DNA of 64,000 nucleotides from Actinoplanes auranticolor (GTDB lineage: Bacteria > Actinomycetota > Actinomycetes > Mycobacteriales > Micromonosporaceae), in assembly GCF_018332655.1 (NCBI RefSeq), contig NZ_BOQL01000042.1, forward strand, positions 1 through 64,000. The letters are read 5' to 3'. Shown here piece by piece: positions 41,825-50,214 of this stretch (position 1 is its first letter; every line of letters begins with the position of its first letter). Below the pieces are notes generated by a model. It was given only the letters and a program-made list of their open reading frames with translations. It had not been told where the DNA came from and ran no database searches. A program made the translations under genes and the position numbers.

Positions 41825-42108
41825 GTTCCCCTCGCGCCACGTGCCGCGAGTCGCCGCCGGCGGCCCACGCACTGAGCGATCCCCGCCGGAACACTCACAC
41901 ACGTGCCAACGCAGAAATGTATTCGGCTCACTACACACCGTCCATCCGATGCGCGCGCCCGTTGTCCGAATCACGCTCGCTTGGCGGTCGAAGTGCTTGA
42001 TCGTCCCATTTATGCGGCCGGCGGGACGGGCGGATGAGTGCTGGGCAACCCGGGTAAGGCGGAGTAGGAAGAAGATCGAGGTATCGAGGCATCCACGTTG
42101 GAGGGGCC

Positions 42109-42399
42109 ATGACCGACGAGAACCGCCAGCCGCTGGAGGAGACCCCGGAGGTCGCGGACGCCGTGGAGGACGATGTCGCCGTGAGCGCTTTCGTCACCGG
42201 CGGCGGTCCCGACTCCGACAATCCGGAGTTCCTGGAGCCCGGCGCGGAGCCGGCGGTACGGACCGGGGCTGAGCAGGAGTGGGAGCCGGTCGACCTGGCG
42301 CTGGCCGAGGGCCGGGACCCGACACCGGAGAACATCGAGCGGGCCCGCCGGGAGCTGGAACGGGACGGCGCGGCAGCCATCGAGCGCACGGTTCCCTAG
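42109..42399 (+). CDS. Small acidic hypothetical protein
   Basis: A 96-residue, strongly acidic, probably disordered protein with a GGAGGGG ribosome site before the ATG. The N-terminal half is rich in Glu/Asp/Val; the C-terminal part has one predicted helix (PENIERARRELERDG). It has no signal peptide or membrane segment. It is convergent with the molybdopterin oxidoreductase gene, whose stop is 18 bases away. No family recognised. Confidence 0.62.
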   Translation: MTDENRQPLEETPEVADAVEDDVAVSAFVTGGGPDSDNPEFLEPGAEPAVRTGAEQEWEPVDLALAEGRDPTPENIERARRELERDGAAAIERTVP

Positions 42400-42416
42400 G
42401 GCCCCGTCCTGGCTGA

Positions 42417-43925
42417 TCACTCCACCGTCGCGGTGATGGTGTGCCAGCCGGTCGCCCCGTCCGGGAACGGGGTCGCGCGCTGCCCGGTCTGCACGGCTCC
42501 GGTGCCGTCGATCGCCCGGACGGAGAGGGTGTGCAGGCCGGCGGTGGCGGGCCAGTCGTAGCGCCACTGGACCCAGGTGTCCGTGGACGGGACGGGCAGC
42601 AACTCCGCCTTGGCCCAGGCCCGGTCGTCGACGCGTACCTCGACCGATCTGATGCCGCGGCCCTGGGCCCAGGCGACGCCGGCCACGGTGACCCGGCCCG
42701 CCGTCAGCTTCGCGAAGGGTGCCGGCTTGTCGATCCGCGATGCCGTCTTGACCGGGCCGCGGGCGCCCCACTTGCGGCGCACCCAGTAGGCGTCGAAGTC
42801 GGCGAAGGTGGTCAGCTCGATCTCGGTCATCCACTTGCAGGCACCGGCGTAGCCGTACAGGCCGGGGGTCAGCATGCGGACCGGGAAACCGTGTTCCAGC
42901 GGCAGCGGCTCGCCGTTCATCCCGACGCAGAGCATCGTGTCGCGGCCGTCGAAGATCGTCTCGACCGGCGTCCCGATCGTCATGCCCTCGGCCGAGCGGG
43001 CCACCACCTGATCGGCGCCGGGCTTGACGCCGAGCTCCCGCAGCAGCGGGGCGAGCGGCACGCCGAGCCAGCGGGCAGTGCCGATGTACGGCCCCCCGAC
43101 CTCGTTCGACACGCAGTTGAGGGTGATGTCCCGCTCGATCAGCGGCCGCTTCAGCAGATCGTCGAAGGACAGCTCGACCTCGCGCCCGACCATCCCGTGG
43201 ATACGCAACCGCCAGGTGTCCACGTCGAGGGAGGGCACGGTCAGCGCGGTGTCGACGCGGTAGAAGTCGGCGTTGGTGGTCATGAAACCCGGGGCGGTGC
43301 CCGCAGGCAGCGGTTTCGCCGGGCTCGCGGCCACGGGCAGGTCGATGGCCTCGCGGGACCGGGTGACGGCACCGCCGCGGACCCGCTTGACGACTTCCGA
43401 CGTACCACCGGCGACGACGGCGCCGCCGGCGATCACCGCAGCGGTGCGCAGGAAGGCGCGGCGATCGAAACCGGCCGGCCCGGGCTCCGCCGGATCGGTC
43501 CGGTAGGAGCGGTGGAGCAGGAACAGCAGGGTGGCTCCGGCGATGGCAGCGCCCACAATGGACGGCACCACGTCGTAGGCGATGGCGGCCGGCCGCAGCG
43601 CGGCGGCGACCGCGCCGGCCAGGCCGAACAGAGCGGCCCCGGCGACGGCGATCCAGCGGTGCCGGACACTGAGCACGCCGACCAGGGCGGTGAACAGGAT
43701 CAGCGCCAGGGCGATCGTGCCGAGCAGGACGGGCTTGTCGTTCGTGCCGAGCGTGCGTACCGCGAACTCCTTGAGCGGCGTCGGCGCCGCGTCGATCACC
43801 GCGCCCCCGACGGCGACCAGCGGACCGGCCTGGGGGCGGGTCGCGGCCGCGAGCACTTCCGCGAGAGCGACCCCGAATGCGGCCGAGAGCACACCGATGA
43901 GGGCGGGCCAGGCGATACGACGCAC
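42417..43925 (-). CDS. Membrane-anchored molybdopterin oxidoreductase, sulfite-oxidase fold
   Basis: A 502-residue protein. The GTG at 43925 has AAGGAGA upstream. Five or so membrane helices (to about residue 150) come first, then a Tat-like RRAFLRTAAVIAGG segment at about 155, and a periplasmic oxidoreductase domain of the sulfite oxidase family. The cofactor cysteine is in LNCVSNEVGG. A C-terminal Mo-co dimerisation domain follows (GVAWAQGRGIRSVEVRVD). It probably oxidises or reduces small sulfur or nitrogen compounds at the membrane. It is the last gene of the sigK-linked set, behind a hairpin that separates it from the fasciclin gene. Confidence 0.9.
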   Translation of the reverse strand: MRRIAWPALIGVLSAAFGVALAEVLAAATRPQAGPLVAVGGAVIDAAPTPLKEFAVRTLGTNDKPVLLGTIALALILFTALVGVLSVRHRWIAVAGAALFGLAGAVAAALRPAAIAYDVVPSIVGAAIAGATLLFLLHRSYRTDPAEPGPAGFDRRAFLRTAAVIAGGAVVAGGTSEVVKRVRGGAVTRSREAIDLPVAASPAKPLPAGTAPGFMTTNADFYRVDTALTVPSLDVDTWRLRIHGMVGREVELSFDDLLKRPLIERDITLNCVSNEVGGPYIGTARWLGVPLAPLLRELGVKPGADQVVARSAEGMTIGTPVETIFDGRDTMLCVGMNGEPLPLEHGFPVRMLTPGLYGYAGACKWMTEIELTTFADFDAYWVRRKWGARGPVKTASRIDKPAPFAKLTAGRVTVAGVAWAQGRGIRSVEVRVDDRAWAKAELLPVPSTDTWVQWRYDWPATAGLHTLSVRAIDGTGAVQTGQRATPFPDGATGWHTITATVE

Positions 43926-43946
43926 GACGATCTCCTTCCTGGCCGG

Positions 43947-43978
43947 GCGCCGGCCGTGGTCACCACCACGGCCGGCGC
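43947..43978 (-). terminator. Perfect 14-base hairpin between fasciclin and oxidoreductase genes
   Basis: Left arm 43947-43960 pairs perfectly with 43965-43978 around the loop CACC. It lies 15 bases past the fasciclin stop and 21 bases before the oxidoreductase start. It probably terminates most transcripts and lets a fraction read through, giving much lipoprotein and less enzyme. Confidence 0.68.
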
Positions 43979-43993
43979 ACTCCCCGATTCGAA

Positions 43994-44623
43994 TCAGCCC
44001 TTCGGCATGAGGACGGAGTCGATGATGTAGACGGTGGCGTTGGCGGTCTGGACGTTGCCGCACACGACCGACGCCTCGTTGACCTTGAAGTCGCTGCCGC
44101 TGCCCTCGACCGTGACCTCGTCACCCTGGATGGTCTTGTGGGTGCCGGCCAGCTGCGCCGGGGCGAGCTTCCCCTCGACCACGTGGTAGGTGAGGATGCT
44201 GGTCAGCGTCTCCTTGTCGGCCAGCACGGCCTTGAGGTCGGCCGCCGGGATCTTGGCGAACGCGTCGTTGGTCGGCGCGAAGACGGTCAGTGCGGGCGCG
44301 GTGTTCAGCGTGTCGACCAGCCCGGCCTGCTTGACCGCGGTGACCAGGGTGGACAGCAGCGGGTTGCCGGAGGCGGCGGTCGCGACCGGCACCTTGGACA
44401 TGGCGTCGAAGCTGCCCGGGTCGGTGGCCTCGGTCGGCACGGCGGCACAGCCGGCACCGAAACTCGCCATGGTGTCCGTGGCCATGGACGGAGCGGCCGA
44501 CGCGGTCGTGGCAGCCGGAGCCGCCGCGGTGTCGTTGCTGCCGGCTTCGTCCCCGCCGCACGCCGCCAGGGAGGCGGAGAAGAAGAAGGCGGCGGTGATG
44601 GCAGTGATCTTGGTGGCGCGCAT
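43994..44623 (-). CDS. Fasciclin (FAS1) domain lipoprotein, MPT83/MPT70-like
   Basis: A 209-residue exported protein. The ATG at 44623 opens a signal peptide with a lipobox (SLAAC, cysteine about 22). A Ser/Thr/Ala/Pro-rich linker follows, and a single FAS1 domain with the conserved H1 (TVFAPTNDAF) and H2 (ILTYHVVEGKL) boxes. It ends VYIIDSVLMPKG. Two extra cysteines resemble mycobacterial MPT70/MPT83, which belong to the SigK regulon. A SigK-type promoter lies 36 bases upstream, and a strong hairpin follows the gene. Confidence 0.92.
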   Translation of the reverse strand: MRATKITAITAAFFFSASLAACGGDEAGSNDTAAAPAATTASAAPSMATDTMASFGAGCAAVPTEATDPGSFDAMSKVPVATAASGNPLLSTLVTAVKQAGLVDTLNTAPALTVFAPTNDAFAKIPAADLKAVLADKETLTSILTYHVVEGKLAPAQLAGTHKTIQGDEVTVEGSGSDFKVNEASVVCGNVQTANATVYIIDSVLMPKG

Positions 44624-44658
44624 GATGGGATCCCCTTCGAAAATGGATGTCACGGAAT

Positions 44659-44686
44659 ATTCGTGACGAAGTGCTCGGGCAGATGC
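44659..44686 (-). promoter_or_regulatory. SigK-type promoter upstream of fasciclin gene
   Basis: Reading the minus strand: GCATCT (44686-44681), 16 bases, ACGAAT (44664-44659). It shares CATC and CGAAT with the two perfect copies at 45135 and 46579. It ends 36 bases before the start codon. Confidence 0.6.
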
Positions 44687-44723
44687 GCACAGGGGCACCT
44701 TTTTTTGCGGGCAGTGCTTCTGG

Positions 44724-45095
44724 TCAGCGGCGGCCGACGGCCGTCAGCGCCATACCGAGAACGAGATAGAGGGCGATATCGGCACCGGTCGGCGCGATCC
44801 GGGTGACACCGGCCAGGCCGGCGAGACCGAGGGCGAACAACGTGAGACCGGCCCCGGTGGCGGTGACCCGCGCCGGACGCGGGCCGAGGATCACGGCGGA
44901 CACCAGGGCGGCACCCAGCGCGACGTGCAGGACGCTGAACGGCATCGTGACCTGGAACAGTCCGAGCAGTTCACCCCGGCCGACGGCGAGAAACCCGGCG
45001 ATACCGATGCCCACCAGCACCATCCCGAAGGCGAAGGTCACGGGGCCGCTGTTGTCGCGTACCCCCTGGACCGCCTGCCGGATGTCGGTGACCAT
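44724..45095 (-). CDS. DUF4383-like four-helix membrane protein
   Basis: A 123-residue protein with four hydrophobic segments (about residues 18-38, 50-70, 78-95 and 100-120), in the style of DUF4383 proteins (VTFAFGMVLVGIGIAGF, SVLHVALGAAL). Function unknown. It lies between rskA and the fasciclin gene on the same strand, with its own SigK-type promoter 40 bases before the start codon, so it appears to be a SigK target. Confidence 0.75.
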   Translation of the reverse strand: MVTDIRQAVQGVRDNSGPVTFAFGMVLVGIGIAGFLAVGRGELLGLFQVTMPFSVLHVALGAALVSAVILGPRPARVTATGAGLTLFALGLAGLAGVTRIAPTGADIALYLVLGMALTAVGRR

Positions 45096-45134
45096 CGGTA
45101 TCTCCGTTTCGTCGTTTTCTTTCCTCTACAGACG

Positions 45135-45161
45135 ATTCGGAGCGGTATGAGTCCCGGATGG
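45135..45161 (-). promoter_or_regulatory. SigK-type promoter upstream of DUF4383 gene
   Basis: Reading the minus strand: CCATCC (45161-45156), 15 bases, CCGAAT (45140-45135). Both hexamers match what I recall as the mycobacterial SigK consensus, and the spacing equals the copy before sigK. It ends just outside the rskA stop at 45164. Confidence 0.7.
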
Positions 45162-45163
45162 GT

Positions 45164-45922
45164 CTACGTCAGGAGAACCTGCGCGACCACCTGGGTCGGC
45201 TGCGGCGAGCCGCCGGCCGGCTCCTCCGAGACAGCGAAGACCTCGTTTCCGGGTACGCCTTCCACGATCTGGGCCGCCGAGGCTTCCCCGGGAGCCAGCA
45301 ACCCGGCGTCGACCGGCGCTGGAGCGGCGACATCGCGGATGGTCCAGAGCTGGAAGGCCCGGTCCGTCGCCGGCGCCCGCTCGGCGCGCAACGACACCAC
45401 GCTGGCTGCCTGCTGAGCGGACGAGGCCACGGTGACCCGGCCGCCGCCGATCATCGGGGCGGTGCGGACCACCAGGTCGGGGGCGGCCAGGATGGCCTGG
45501 GTACGGGCCTCCCGCAGCTCGGCGGCGGCGACGGCGGTGTTCTTCGCGCGTACCCGCTGCTCCTGGACCGCCCACGTGGCGGCACCCGCCCCGGTGGCCA
45601 GGATGCACGCCGCGGCCGCGCCCGCCGTGTACCGGCGCCAGCGTGACACCGCCGCCCGCGCGTCCGGCTCCGGCCGGGCCGACTCGCCCGGCGGCAGCTG
45701 ACGGGTCCGGCCGATCGCGGCCAGCACATCGGTGCGCAGCTGCGGCGGCGGGACCGACCAGGTGCTGTCGGCCAGTCGCGACGCGGTCTCGCGCAGTTCG
45801 TCGACCTCGCCGCGGCACCCGTCGCACGCCAGGATGTGGCGCTCGAAGGCGGCCCGCTCGAGATCGTCCACCGCGTCCAGCGCGTAGGCGCCGACCAGGG
45901 CGTGAATATCCGTCGTGGTCAC
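45164..45922 (-). CDS. rskA: Anti-sigma-K factor
   Basis: A 252-residue membrane anti-sigma factor. The N-terminal cytosolic zinc-binding anti-sigma domain has H-x3-C-x2-C (RHILACDGC, about residues 29-37). One transmembrane helix lies at about 97-117, and the extracytoplasmic RskA domain includes VVRTAPMIGGG, FQLWTIRD and AVSEEPAGGSPQPT. It holds SigK inactive at the membrane until proteolysis. The GTG start overlaps the sigK stop by four bases, so the pair is made in balance. Layout agrees with mycobacterial sigK-rskA. Confidence 0.93.
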   Translation of the reverse strand: MTTTDIHALVGAYALDAVDDLERAAFERHILACDGCRGEVDELRETASRLADSTWSVPPPQLRTDVLAAIGRTRQLPPGESARPEPDARAAVSRWRRYTAGAAAACILATGAGAATWAVQEQRVRAKNTAVAAAELREARTQAILAAPDLVVRTAPMIGGGRVTVASSAQQAASVVSLRAERAPATDRAFQLWTIRDVAAPAPVDAGLLAPGEASAAQIVEGVPGNEVFAVSEEPAGGSPQPTQVVAQVLLT

Positions 45923-46563
45923 GAGGTCACCTCCACACCCAGGCAGTCGCGCAGACGGATCAGGCCGTCGCGCATCCGGGTCTTGACCGTGGGCAGGGGG
46001 GTTTTCAACAGCTCGGCCACCTCGCGGTACGAGTGGCCCTGGTAGTACGCCAGCGTCACCGCCTGACGCTGCAGCTCGGTGAGATCGTCCAGGCAGTGCC
46101 GCACCTGCCGGCGTTCCAGCCGCCCGGCCACCTCGTCGACCACCTCGTCGTACGGGGTCTCCACCGAGGCGACGCCGACCTTCATGGTGCGGTCGGACGA
46201 AGCCTGCTCGGAGCGGACCCGGTCCACCGCGCGGCGGTGCGCGATGGTGAAGATCCAGGACGTCGCCGAGCCGCGGGCGGCGTCGAAACGGGCCGCCGTG
46301 CGCCACACCTCCACCAGCACCTCCTGGGCCACCTCCTCGGCCTGGGCCGGATCGCGCAACACGCGCCTGATCAGGCCGTAGACCCGGGGCGAGACCAGAT
46401 CGTAGAGGCGGGCGAACGCCGGCTCGTCGCCGCGCGCGACCGCCCGCACCAGGTCGCCGATGTCCGTGGCGGGGCCGGGCGGGGCATCGGGTACGGCCGA
46501 CAGATGGTCAGGCCGGCGGGCGGCGCCGCGCTCAGTCATGAAGTCAGCCTCTCCATCGCTCAT
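45919..46563 (-). CDS. sigK: ECF sigma factor SigK
   Basis: A 214-residue ECF sigma factor. Region 2 (about 35-105) has FARLYDLVSPRVYGLIRRVL and SATSWIFTIAHRRAVDRVR. Region 4 (about 145-200) has TELQRQAVTLAYYQGHSYREVAELL and VKTRMRDGL. The DEVVDEV linker and the downstream rskA, fasciclin and molybdopterin genes point to the SigK (ECF19) group. A perfect SigK-type promoter lies 16 bases upstream of the start codon, so it is probably autoregulated and its transcript is nearly leaderless. A second ATG at codon 9 is possible. Confidence 0.92.
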   Translation of the reverse strand: MSDGEADFMTERGAARRPDHLSAVPDAPPGPATDIGDLVRAVARGDEPAFARLYDLVSPRVYGLIRRVLRDPAQAEEVAQEVLVEVWRTAARFDAARGSATSWIFTIAHRRAVDRVRSEQASSDRTMKVGVASVETPYDEVVDEVAGRLERRQVRHCLDDLTELQRQAVTLAYYQGHSYREVAELLKTPLPTVKTRMRDGLIRLRDCLGVEVTS

Positions 46564-46578
46564 GCCGTTTCAACTGCC

Positions 46579-46605
46579 ATTCGGCACGGACGGCTACGCG
46601 GATGG
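46579..46605 (-). promoter_or_regulatory. SigK-type promoter upstream of sigK
   Basis: Reading the minus strand: CCATCC (46605-46600), 15 bases, CCGAAT (46584-46579). Hexamers and spacing are identical to the copy at 45135-45161. It ends 16 bases before the sigK ATG. Confidence 0.72.
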
Positions 46606-46692
46606 GTCATCGCACCACAGACCGGCCGCGACGGCATACAACCGATCGTCCGACGTCACCGTTTACTACAGGGACAACGGGCGGGAGCGGGG

Positions 46693-47205
46693 ATGGCCAA
46701 CGGATCGGACGCGGAGTACCTGGCGTACGTGCACGGGCGGACGACGGGGCTGCGCCGTACCGCGTACCTGCTCAGCGGCGACGAGCACCACGCCGACGAT
46801 CTGGTGCAGGAGACGATCACCAAGCTGTACGTGCGGTGGTCGCGGATCAGCGGCGTGGAGAACCTCGACGCGTACGTGCACACGATGCTGGTCCGCATCT
46901 TCCTCGACGAGAAGCGCCGGGGCTGGTGGAAGGTGCGTCTCGGCGTCCCACCCGACCGGCCCGCGCCCGTCCAGGCCGGGGGCGACGTCGAGGAACGGGC
47001 CCTGCTGCGCGCCGCCCTGTCCCAGGTGCCGCCCCGGCAGCAAGCCGTCCTGGTGCTGCGCTTCCTGTGCGATCAGCCGGTGGCCGACGTCGCCCGGGTG
47101 CTGAGCTGCAGCGAGGGCACCGTGAAAAGTCAGACTGCCCACGGACTCACGGCCCTGCGCCGGATCCTCGGCGACCGCATCCACTCCCTCGGGGGCACAC
47201 GATGA
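46693..47205 (+). CDS. SigE-family ECF sigma factor
   Basis: A 170-residue ECF sigma of the SigE70 actinobacterial type. It starts ANGSDAEYLAYVHGRTTGLRR. Region 2 has AYLLSGDEHHADDLVQET, and region 4 has PPRQQAVLVLRFLCDQPVADVARVL and EGTVKSQTAHGL. The ATG at 46693 follows a GGAGCGGGG sequence; a longer in-phase frame upstream runs antisense into sigK. It overlaps the next gene, a membrane-anchored HAF-repeat protein, by four bases. This sigma/membrane-partner arrangement is typical of the group. Confidence 0.9.
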   Translation: MANGSDAEYLAYVHGRTTGLRRTAYLLSGDEHHADDLVQETITKLYVRWSRISGVENLDAYVHTMLVRIFLDEKRRGWWKVRLGVPPDRPAPVQAGGDVEERALLRAALSQVPPRQQAVLVLRFLCDQPVADVARVLSCSEGTVKSQTAHGLTALRRILGDRIHSLGGTR

Positions 47206-48428
47206 ACAAGCACCCGGACAGCGCCGACCGCGACGCGGCGGCCCTGCTGAGCCCGCTCGCCGGCGACCCGGCCGGCCCGTCCCGCATCGACGTGGCCGGT
47301 GCGATGGCCGAGGGCCGGCGCCGCCGTCGCACCCGCTGGTGGACCAGCGGAATAGCCGTCGTCGCCGCCACCGCGACGACCGCGGCCGGTGGCACGCTCG
47401 CCTTCTCCGCCCTGGGCCGGCCGACGACGCCGCCACCACGTCCGATCGTCAACGCGTCCCCGTCCATCGCGGTCGCCGCCCCGCCGGCCGGACCGAAGGA
47501 CTGCACGGTGAGCCGGCTGCCGACCGACGGCTTCGAGAAGGCGCTGGTCACCGGCGGAGACCCGAGCGGGCGCTGGCACGTCGGCCGGCTGTATCCGCCG
47601 GGGCGCGCCCAGCAGCGCCCCCTGGTGCTGTGGCGGGACGGCAAGATCGTCAGCAAGGTCCTCTTCGACGGTGGCGACGACAGTCTCACCGACGTCAACT
47701 CGCGCGGCGTGGCGGTCGGCTCCGGCTTCGATCCGGACATCAGCCCGTACGTGTACAGCGACGGCAAGGCCCGCACCCTGGCCGGCGGCGAAGGCGCGGC
47801 GTCGGCCATCAACGACGCCGGGGTGGTGGTCGGCTCGCTCGGCCCGCTGTACGAGGGCGTCCCGGCACGCTGGCCGTCCACGACCGCGAAGCCGCAGCGG
47901 CTGCCGTTGCCGGCCGGTGCGGAGGCCGGCGAGGCCGGCGACATCGACGAGGCCGGCAACGTGCTCGGCACCATCACGCCCAAGGGCAAGGAAGGCACGG
48001 GCTACCTGTGGCTGGCCGACGGCACCACCCGCCGGATGCCGCTGCCCGAGGTCGACGGCCGCAAGGCGGACATGTTCTGGCCGGCCGCGATCCGCGACGG
48101 CTGGGTGGTCGGCCGGGCCGTGTTCGACACCGCGGACTCCCGATCGTTCGCCTACTTCCGCTACCGCATCGCGAGCAATCGCTACGAGCGGCTCGTGAAC
48201 GGCGCGGGGATGCCGGCGCGGGTGGCAGCGAACGGCTGGGTGGTGGGCGAGGCCGAGCGGCCGGTGATCACCGTCGGCACCCGCAACACGAAGCTCCCGG
48301 CGTACTCGAAGCTCAAGGGTGAACACGACTACATCGTCGAGAGCATCAGCGACGACGGCCTGGTGGTGGCCGGCTACTCGGCCGGGCCGGACACCGCGAA
48401 CCACCCGCTGCTCTGGCGCTGCCGCTAG
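47202..48428 (+). CDS. Membrane-anchored HAF-repeat protein, putative sigma partner
   Basis: A 408-residue protein whose ATG overlaps the sigma stop (ATGA). A cytosolic N-terminus of about 40 residues (basic RRRRRTRWW just before the membrane) is followed by one helix (about 47-68) and a large extracytoplasmic part. The latter carries repeated [IV]-N/D-x-x-G-x-V-[VL]-G units (VNSRGVAVGSG, INDAGVVVGS, VAANGWVVGEA), as in HAF extracellular repeats that fold as propeller-like sheets. It is probably the sensor or anti-sigma partner of the SigE-type factor. It has no zinc-finger anti-sigma motif. Confidence 0.82.
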   Translation: MNKHPDSADRDAAALLSPLAGDPAGPSRIDVAGAMAEGRRRRRTRWWTSGIAVVAATATTAAGGTLAFSALGRPTTPPPRPIVNASPSIAVAAPPAGPKDCTVSRLPTDGFEKALVTGGDPSGRWHVGRLYPPGRAQQRPLVLWRDGKIVSKVLFDGGDDSLTDVNSRGVAVGSGFDPDISPYVYSDGKARTLAGGEGAASAINDAGVVVGSLGPLYEGVPARWPSTTAKPQRLPLPAGAEAGEAGDIDEAGNVLGTITPKGKEGTGYLWLADGTTRRMPLPEVDGRKADMFWPAAIRDGWVVGRAVFDTADSRSFAYFRYRIASNRYERLVNGAGMPARVAANGWVVGEAERPVITVGTRNTKLPAYSKLKGEHDYIVESISDDGLVVAGYSAGPDTANHPLLWRCR

Positions 48429-49336
48429 CCCGGCTCGCCCGCCGGCAGCGTGACGGTCCGGCCGGTGGTGATCGACTCACCGGCCGCGGCCAGGATGGCC
48501 ACCACCTCGGCGCCGAAGCTCAGGTCCAGCGCCGAGGCCGGGCCACCGTTCGCCGCGCCGATCAGGTCGTCCACCGCCCGGCCGAAGGCCTCCACCGGCA
48601 GCCACGGCACCGGCGGCACGTCGGCGACCCCGGACTCCCCGAAGAACGCCGCGTCCTCGCGTTCCAGGGCGGCCGGGGCGTCGACGGACAGCGTCAGCGT
48701 GCTGATCGCGCCGCCGGTGTGCCGCAGCAGCACGTGGGTCATGTCGCGGTCGCCGGCCAGCGCGGTGACCTGCGTGACCGGGCCCAGTACGGGCAGGATC
48801 AGCGCGACCGCGTGCGGGCCGACGTCCCACAGGCCGCCGCTCTCCTTGCGCCACACCGACGCCCCGAACGGGTTGCCCGGCTGGAAGATCGAGCCGAGGT
48901 GGTCGATCCGGGCCTCGAGCCAGCCACCGGCCGCGCGGACCTCGTCGATGAACTGCTGGATCTGCGGCATGAAGCGGCGGGTGAAGAAGACCACCCCGGC
49001 CACCTGCTGCTCGGCGGCGGCCGCGACGATCCCGGCAGCGGCCTCGGTGGTGAACGCGATCGGCTTGTCCAGCAGCAGGTGCTTGCCCGCCCGGGCCGCG
49101 CGCAGGGCGATGTCCGCCTGCACGTCCGGGGGCAGTGCGACCGCGATGGCGTCCACGTCGGCGATCAGGGCGTCGATCTCCGCGTACGGCGTCGCGCCGT
49201 GCTCCTCGGCGAGGGCCGCCGCTTTGGCCGGGTCCCGGCCCCAGACCCCCACGAACTCGACGTCCGGGTGCGCCGCCAGGGCCGGGGCGTGTGCCTGGTG
49301 GGCCCACGGTCCCGTACCGAAAAGTCCGAACCGCAT
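48425..49336 (-). CDS. Gfo/Idh/MocA-family oxidoreductase
   Basis: A 303-residue NAD(P)-dependent sugar or inositol dehydrogenase-like enzyme. The N-terminal Rossmann fold (RFGLFGTGPWAHQAHAPAL) contains the family's DKPIAFT motif (conserved lysine) near residue 95. The C-terminal substrate domain includes GGLWDVGPHAVALI with the catalytic aspartate and histidine. It is convergent with the HAF-repeat gene, overlapping its end by four bases. No linked sugar genes hint at the substrate. Confidence 0.92.
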   Translation of the reverse strand: MRFGLFGTGPWAHQAHAPALAAHPDVEFVGVWGRDPAKAAALAEEHGATPYAEIDALIADVDAIAVALPPDVQADIALRAARAGKHLLLDKPIAFTTEAAAGIVAAAAEQQVAGVVFFTRRFMPQIQQFIDEVRAAGGWLEARIDHLGSIFQPGNPFGASVWRKESGGLWDVGPHAVALILPVLGPVTQVTALAGDRDMTHVLLRHTGGAISTLTLSVDAPAALEREDAAFFGESGVADVPPVPWLPVEAFGRAVDDLIGAANGGPASALDLSFGAEVVAILAAAGESITTGRTVTLPAGEPG

Positions 49337-49406
49337 CCTCGTGCCGCCTTCCCCCTGGAGATCACACCCGGCCGAAAGCTAACACGCGGCCGCTGATCAG
49401 TACGCT

Positions 49407-49781
49407 GTGCCGGTGATGAACGGCCCGCTGTCGACCGCGACCATCGTCGTGGCCCTCCTGCTGGGGATCTGGTATCTGATCCGCTCGGCGCTCGACCGCG
49501 CCCCCGGCAACACCGACCTGTGGGCCATGCTCGGGCTCAGCGCGCTGGTCGCGGTGCTCGTGGTGGTGTCCGTGGTCGGGCTCATCACCGGTGACCGGCC
49601 GGGCGATGTGACCACCTTCATCGGCTACCTGATCACCACCGCCGCGTTCGCCCCGGTCGGCTTCTATCTGGCCCGGCTCGAGCCGACCCGCTGGGGCACC
49701 CTCATCCTCGGCGTCGCCTGCCTGGTGCTGCCGGTTCTCGTGCTGCGGCTGCAGCAGATCGCGGAGGCCACCGGTGGCTGA
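49407..49781 (+). CDS. Small membrane protein, unknown
   Basis: A 124-residue protein starting at a GTG, with four hydrophobic segments (about residues 7-25, 42-62, 70-90 and 97-115). The loops are short and there are no catalytic motifs. An alternative ATG lies three codons in. It overlaps the following membrane-protein gene by eight bases, so both are made from one transcript. Family not recognised. Confidence 0.68.
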   Translation: MPVMNGPLSTATIVVALLLGIWYLIRSALDRAPGNTDLWAMLGLSALVAVLVVVSVVGLITGDRPGDVTTFIGYLITTAAFAPVGFYLARLEPTRWGTLILGVACLVLPVLVLRLQQIAEATGG

Positions 49782-50205
49782 GCCGACCTCCGGGCGCACC
49801 CGGCCCCGCGACGCGGCCATCGGCACCGGCGCCGGGCGGGTGCTGCTGCTGGTGTACGGCATCTTCGCCGTCTCCGCCGGTGCCCGGGCCGGCGTGCAGA
49901 TCGCCACCAAGTTCTCCGAGGCGCCGCTGGCGTTCCTGCTGTCGGCGTTCGCCGCGCTGGTGTACGTCGCAGCCACGATCGGCCTGGCCGTCGGCGGTGT
50001 CCGGGGCCGGCTGATCGCCCTGGCGAGCTGCTCGATCGAGCTGGTCGGGGTGCTGGTCGTGGGCACGCTGAGCGTGCTCGACCAGGAGGCCTTCCCGGAC
50101 GCCACGGTGTGGTCGCGCTTCGGCAGCGGCTACGGTTACGTCCCGCTGGTGCTGCCGCTCATCGGCCTCTGGTGGCTGTGGCGCAACCGCCCCGGCCGGC
50201 CCTGA
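49774..50205 (+). CDS. Small membrane protein, unknown
   Basis: A 143-residue protein (GTG start) with four hydrophobic segments (about residues 20-40, 50-72, 78-100 and 115-137) and a conserved-looking FGSGYGYVPLVLPL segment. It resembles the actinobacterial small integral membrane proteins encoded in pairs, and is translationally coupled to the gene before it. No function can be assigned. Confidence 0.7.
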   Translation: MAEPTSGRTRPRDAAIGTGAGRVLLLVYGIFAVSAGARAGVQIATKFSEAPLAFLLSAFAALVYVAATIGLAVGGVRGRLIALASCSIELVGVLVVGTLSVLDQEAFPDATVWSRFGSGYGYVPLVLPLIGLWWLWRNRPGRP

Positions 50206-50214
50206 CCGGCAGGC

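Noticed and set aside
45164..46306. A longer start for the anti-sigma gene inside sigK
   Set aside because: The GTG at 45922 overlaps the sigK stop in the usual GTGA form and begins right before the conserved zinc-binding domain; the upstream part is an out-of-frame reading of sigK.
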